A stretch of DNA of 7,496 nt from Streptosporangiaceae bacterium (GTDB lineage: Bacteria > Actinomycetota > Actinomycetes > Streptosporangiales > Streptosporangiaceae), in the NCBI GenBank assembly GCA_030043395.1, contig JASHXW010000547.1, positions 1 to 7,496 on the forward strand, read 5' to 3'. Positions 5,505 through 7,496 of the stretch are shown one piece after another (within the stretch, counting starts at the first letter, position 1; each line of letters begins with the position of its first letter). The position numbers and the translations under genes were made by a program. The notes under the pieces are model-generated. The model had not been told where the DNA came from, ran no database searches, and saw only the letters and a list, made by a program, of their open reading frames with translations.

Positions 5505-6845
5505 GTGCCTGAATCACTGCTGATCGCGAACAGGGGCGAGATCGCCCGCAGGGTAGCCAGGACGGCGCGCCGGCTGGGCATCAGGGTGATCGCGGTCTAC
5601 TCCGAGGCTGACGCCAGCCTGCCGTTCGTTGCCGAGGCTGACGAAGCCGTGCTGATCGGGCCGGCCGCGCCGGCCATGAGCTACCTCAACATCGACGCGA
5701 TACTCAGCGCTGCGGAACGGACCGGGGCGCAGGCGATCCACCCCGGCTACGGCTTCCTGTCGGAGAACGCCGATTTCGCGACGCGGGTCATCGACGCCGG
5801 GCTCACCTGGGTTGGCCCGCCGCCCGAGGCGATCCGCCAGATGGGCGACAAGATCAGGGCACGCAACCTGATGGCGGCCGCTGGCGTGCCGGTAGCCGAG
5901 GGTGGCTCCGAGCCGGTCTTCGACGCCGACGCGGCCGTCGCGCTGGCCGGGAGCATCGGTTACCCGGTCATGGTCAAGGCAGCGGCTGGCGGCGGCGGCA
6001 TCGGCATGACCATGGCTGCTGATGCCGATCAGCTCAAGGCAGGCTTCGAGACGGCCCGGACGAGAGCGGAGCGGTTCTTCGCCAACCCGGCCATCCTCAT
6101 CGAGCGCTACATCAGCCGGGCCAGGCACGTCGAGGTCCAGATCCTTGGCCTGGCTGACGGGCGCGTGATCGCGCTGGGGGAACGGGACTGCTCGGTGCAG
6201 CGGCGGCACCAGAAAGTAGCCGAGGAGACGCCATCCCCGGGCGTCGGCCCCGAGCTGCGCGAGCGGATGCTGGCCGCGGCCGTCCAGGCTGGCGAGGCGG
6301 TCGGCTACCGCGGCGCGGGGACCGTCGAGTGCCTGCTCGACGTCCAGGCCGGCGAGTTCATGTTCCTGGAGATGAATACCAGGCTCCAGGTCGAGCACCC
6401 GGTCACCGAGATGGTGACCGGGATCGACCTGGTCGAGCAGCAGCTACTGATCGCCGACGGAGACCAGTGCAGTTGCGAGACGAGCCGCGTTACGCCAGAT
6501 GGGCATGCGGTGGAGCTGCGTGTCTATGCCGAGGACCCCGTCAGGTTCCTGCCAAGCCCGGGCCAGATCACCGCATGGCGCGAGCCGGCCGGCCCGGGCG
6601 TGCGGGTGGACTCGGGATACGCCGAGGGGAACACGGTGACGCCGTACTACGACCCGCTGCTCGCCAAGCTCGTCGTGCACGGCGCCGATCGCGAGCAGGC
6701 GCTGGCCCGGGCCCTTGACGCCGCTGGGTCGTTCGTCGTGGCTGGGCCGAAGACCAACCTTGCGTTCCACCTCGACCTGCTGCGCAGCGAGGAATTCGCG
6801 AGCGGAGACTACGACACGTCGGTCGTGAGCCGACTGCGCGCATGA
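5505..6845 (+). CDS. accC: Biotin carboxylase subunit (acyl-CoA carboxylase, ATP-grasp)
   Basis: This 446-residue enzyme would use ATP and bicarbonate to carboxylate biotin on a carrier protein, the first half-reaction of acetyl-/propionyl-CoA carboxylases. Length equals E. coli AccC (449). The N-terminal domain starts with LLIANRGEIA, followed by the HPGYGFLSENADFA segment. The ATP-grasp domain has Lys158 before a glycine-rich loop, then ERDCSVQRRHQKVAEE and Glu289-Met-Asn291-Thr-Arg293 followed by LQVEHPVTEM. The C-terminal domain carries AEDPVRFLPSPG. The glycine loop reads GGGGIGMT where E. coli has arginines on either side of GM. There is no biotinyl or carboxyltransferase domain, so partners are needed; a carrier is encoded 86 bases downstream. 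Start GTG 5505 is preferred over ATG 5493 for N-terminal fit and the promoter position. Substrate specificity cannot be read from this subunit. Confidence 0.95.
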   Translation: MPESLLIANRGEIARRVARTARRLGIRVIAVYSEADASLPFVAEADEAVLIGPAAPAMSYLNIDAILSAAERTGAQAIHPGYGFLSENADFATRVIDAGLTWVGPPPEAIRQMGDKIRARNLMAAAGVPVAEGGSEPVFDADAAVALAGSIGYPVMVKAAAGGGGIGMTMAADADQLKAGFETARTRAERFFANPAILIERYISRARHVEVQILGLADGRVIALGERDCSVQRRHQKVAEETPSPGVGPELRERMLAAAVQAGEAVGYRGAGTVECLLDVQAGEFMFLEMNTRLQVEHPVTEMVTGIDLVEQQLLIADGDQCSCETSRVTPDGHAVELRVYAEDPVRFLPSPGQITAWREPAGPGVRVDSGYAEGNTVTPYYDPLLAKLVVHGADREQALARALDAAGSFVVAGPKTNLAFHLDLLRSEEFASGDYDTSVVSRLRA

Positions 6846-6920
6846 ACGGGCAATAGCGGCGATGATTGGCTATGCACAGACTGGTCGCCGGCTGGCGCGG
6901 TCGTGACGGGTCCTGAAGCA

Positions 6921-6926
6921 GGGAGG
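6921..6926 (+). promoter_or_regulatory. Ribosome binding site that sets the biotin-carrier start
   Basis: GGGAGG lies 5 bases before GTG 6932. An earlier in-frame GTG at 6926 overlaps the site and is therefore unlikely to be the start. The preceding gap from 6846 shows no convincing promoter or terminator. Confidence 0.7.
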
Positions 6927-6931
6927 TGCGC

Positions 6932-7144
6932 GTGACAGAGATCCGCGCAGAGATGGTCGCCAACGTGTGGAAGATCGTCGTGGCCGAGGGAGACCCGATC
7001 GCCGACGGTGACACGCTGGTCATACTCGAGTCGATGAAGATGGAGATCCCGGTTCTCGCCGAGAGCGCGGGCACGCTGACCAGGCTGGCGGTCGCCGAAG
7101 GCGACGTGATCCAGGAGGGCGACCTGATCGCCGTCATCGAATGA
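6932..7144 (+). CDS. Single-domain biotin carrier protein (BCCP-like, TB7.3 type)
   Basis: The 70-residue protein consists of just one biotinyl/lipoyl-attachment domain. The biotinylation motif ESMKME places the modified lysine at Lys36, flanked by the repeats of small hydrophobic strands (VVAEGDPIADGD before, LAVAEGDVIQEGD after) that make the flattened beta barrel. It lacks the Ala/Pro-rich N-terminal arm of AccB-type carriers. Length and sequence match M. tuberculosis TB7.3 (Rv3221c), a biotinylated protein encoded next to rshA/sigH. Lys36 would shuttle carboxyl groups; the biotin carboxylase gene just upstream is the obvious partner, but no carboxyltransferase is encoded in the window. 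Start GTG 6932 is fixed by GGGAGG. Its stop overlaps the next start codon as ATGA. Confidence 0.92.
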   Translation: MTEIRAEMVANVWKIVVAEGDPIADGDTLVILESMKMEIPVLAESAGTLTRLAVAEGDVIQEGDLIAVIE

Positions 7145-7496
7145 GCGAGGGCCCGGGCCCGCAGGGTGCCGGTGGCGAGCGGCGTGGCGATGAAGGCGTG
7201 GCGGTCGGCTTGCGGGCGACCGTCACGGCCGAGGTGTCCGACGCGGACACGGCCATAGCGCTGGGGAGTGGCGATGTCCCCGTCCTCGGCACGCCGAGGC
7301 TCCTTGCGCTGGCCGAGGCTGCGTGCGTTGCCGCGATCGCGCCCCAGCTTCCGGCCGGGACGACCACGGTGGGCGTGGCCGTATCGCTCGAGCACAGCAG
7401 GCCAAGCTCGCTCGGCACGCAGGTCGAGGTGCAGGCCGAGCTGACCGCGGTCGACGGGCGTCGCCTGAGCTTCATGTTCGTCGCTTACGAGCCGGC
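7141..7496 (+). CDS. FlK-like hotdog acyl-CoA thioesterase, partial (cut by window end)
   Basis: The first 118 codons are open to the window edge. After a polar leader of about 19 residues, the sequence fits the hotdog thioesterase family that includes fluoroacetyl-CoA thioesterase FlK of Streptomyces cattleya. Candidate catalytic residues Thr51, Glu59 and His85 have the same spacing (8 and 26) as FlK Thr42, Glu50 and His76. Such enzymes hydrolyse small acyl-CoA thioesters in the cytosol; most family members are not known to act on fluoroacetyl-CoA. The ATG overlaps the carrier-protein stop (ATGA) and there is no nearby ribosome site (an AGGAGGG lies 21 bases upstream), so translation probably depends on coupling. 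Little beyond the last hotdog strand should be missing. Family assignment is good; the substrate is unknown. Confidence 0.8.
   Translation, partial: MSEGPGPQGAGGERRGDEGVAVGLRATVTAEVSDADTAIALGSGDVPVLGTPRLLALAEAACVAAIAPQLPAGTTTVGVAVSLEHSRPSSLGTQVEVQAELTAVDGRRLSFMFVAYEP

Noticed and set aside
5514..6398. 294-codon open frame on the minus strand
   Set aside because: Antisense to the strongly conserved biotin carboxylase; no family resemblance.
6568..7395. 275-codon open frame on the minus strand
   Set aside because: Antisense to the end of accC, the biotin carrier and the thioesterase, all recognisable on the + strand.

Overview
The window is GC-rich and gene-dense, and every gene I can support lies on the + strand. 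GTG starts, short overlaps and an unmistakable SigR/RsrA pair point to an Actinomycetota chromosome (Streptomyces/Mycobacterium side). I cannot place it more precisely. I see no rRNA, tRNA, CRISPR array, insertion sequence or other mobile element.

Region 1 (1-1427) holds an SRAP/YedK-type abasic-site protein (173-1036). It overlaps by 8 bp a DksA/TraR-type C4 zinc-finger protein (1029-1427).

Region 2 (1428-2575) is the thiol-oxidative stress switch. The ECF sigma factor SigR (core start 1686) overlaps by one base its zinc-binding anti-sigma factor RsrA (2306-2575). Upstream is a perfect GGAAT-N18-GTT SigR-type promoter (1471-1496). An in-frame GTG at 1506 would give a SigR isoform with 60 extra residues, like the unstable SigR' isoform known in Streptomyces coelicolor.

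Region 3 (2576-5459) encodes two consecutive polytopic membrane proteins with C-terminal HD-GYP domains. The first keeps every HD-GYP signature residue I can check. The second has lost most of the metal site and looks like a pseudoenzyme.

Region 4 (5460-7496) holds a stand-alone biotin carboxylase (5505-6845) with a probable leaderless promoter abutting a strong hairpin. It is followed by a 70-residue biotin carrier of the M. tuberculosis TB7.3 type (6932-7144). A FlK-like hotdog thioesterase (from 7141, cut by the window end) overlaps the carrier through ATGA. No carboxyltransferase is visible.

The set SRAP, SigH/SigR, RshA/RsrA and TB7.3 also occurs as a local cluster in M. tuberculosis (Rv3226c to Rv3221c, from memory), so the frame is an ancient actinobacterial neighbourhood. 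The less familiar parts are the active/degenerate HD-GYP pair between rsrA and the biotin genes, and the biotin carboxylase-carrier-thioesterase group. They place putative cyclic-di-GMP signalling and acyl-CoA chemistry beside a redox-stress regulon. Any functional link is inference.
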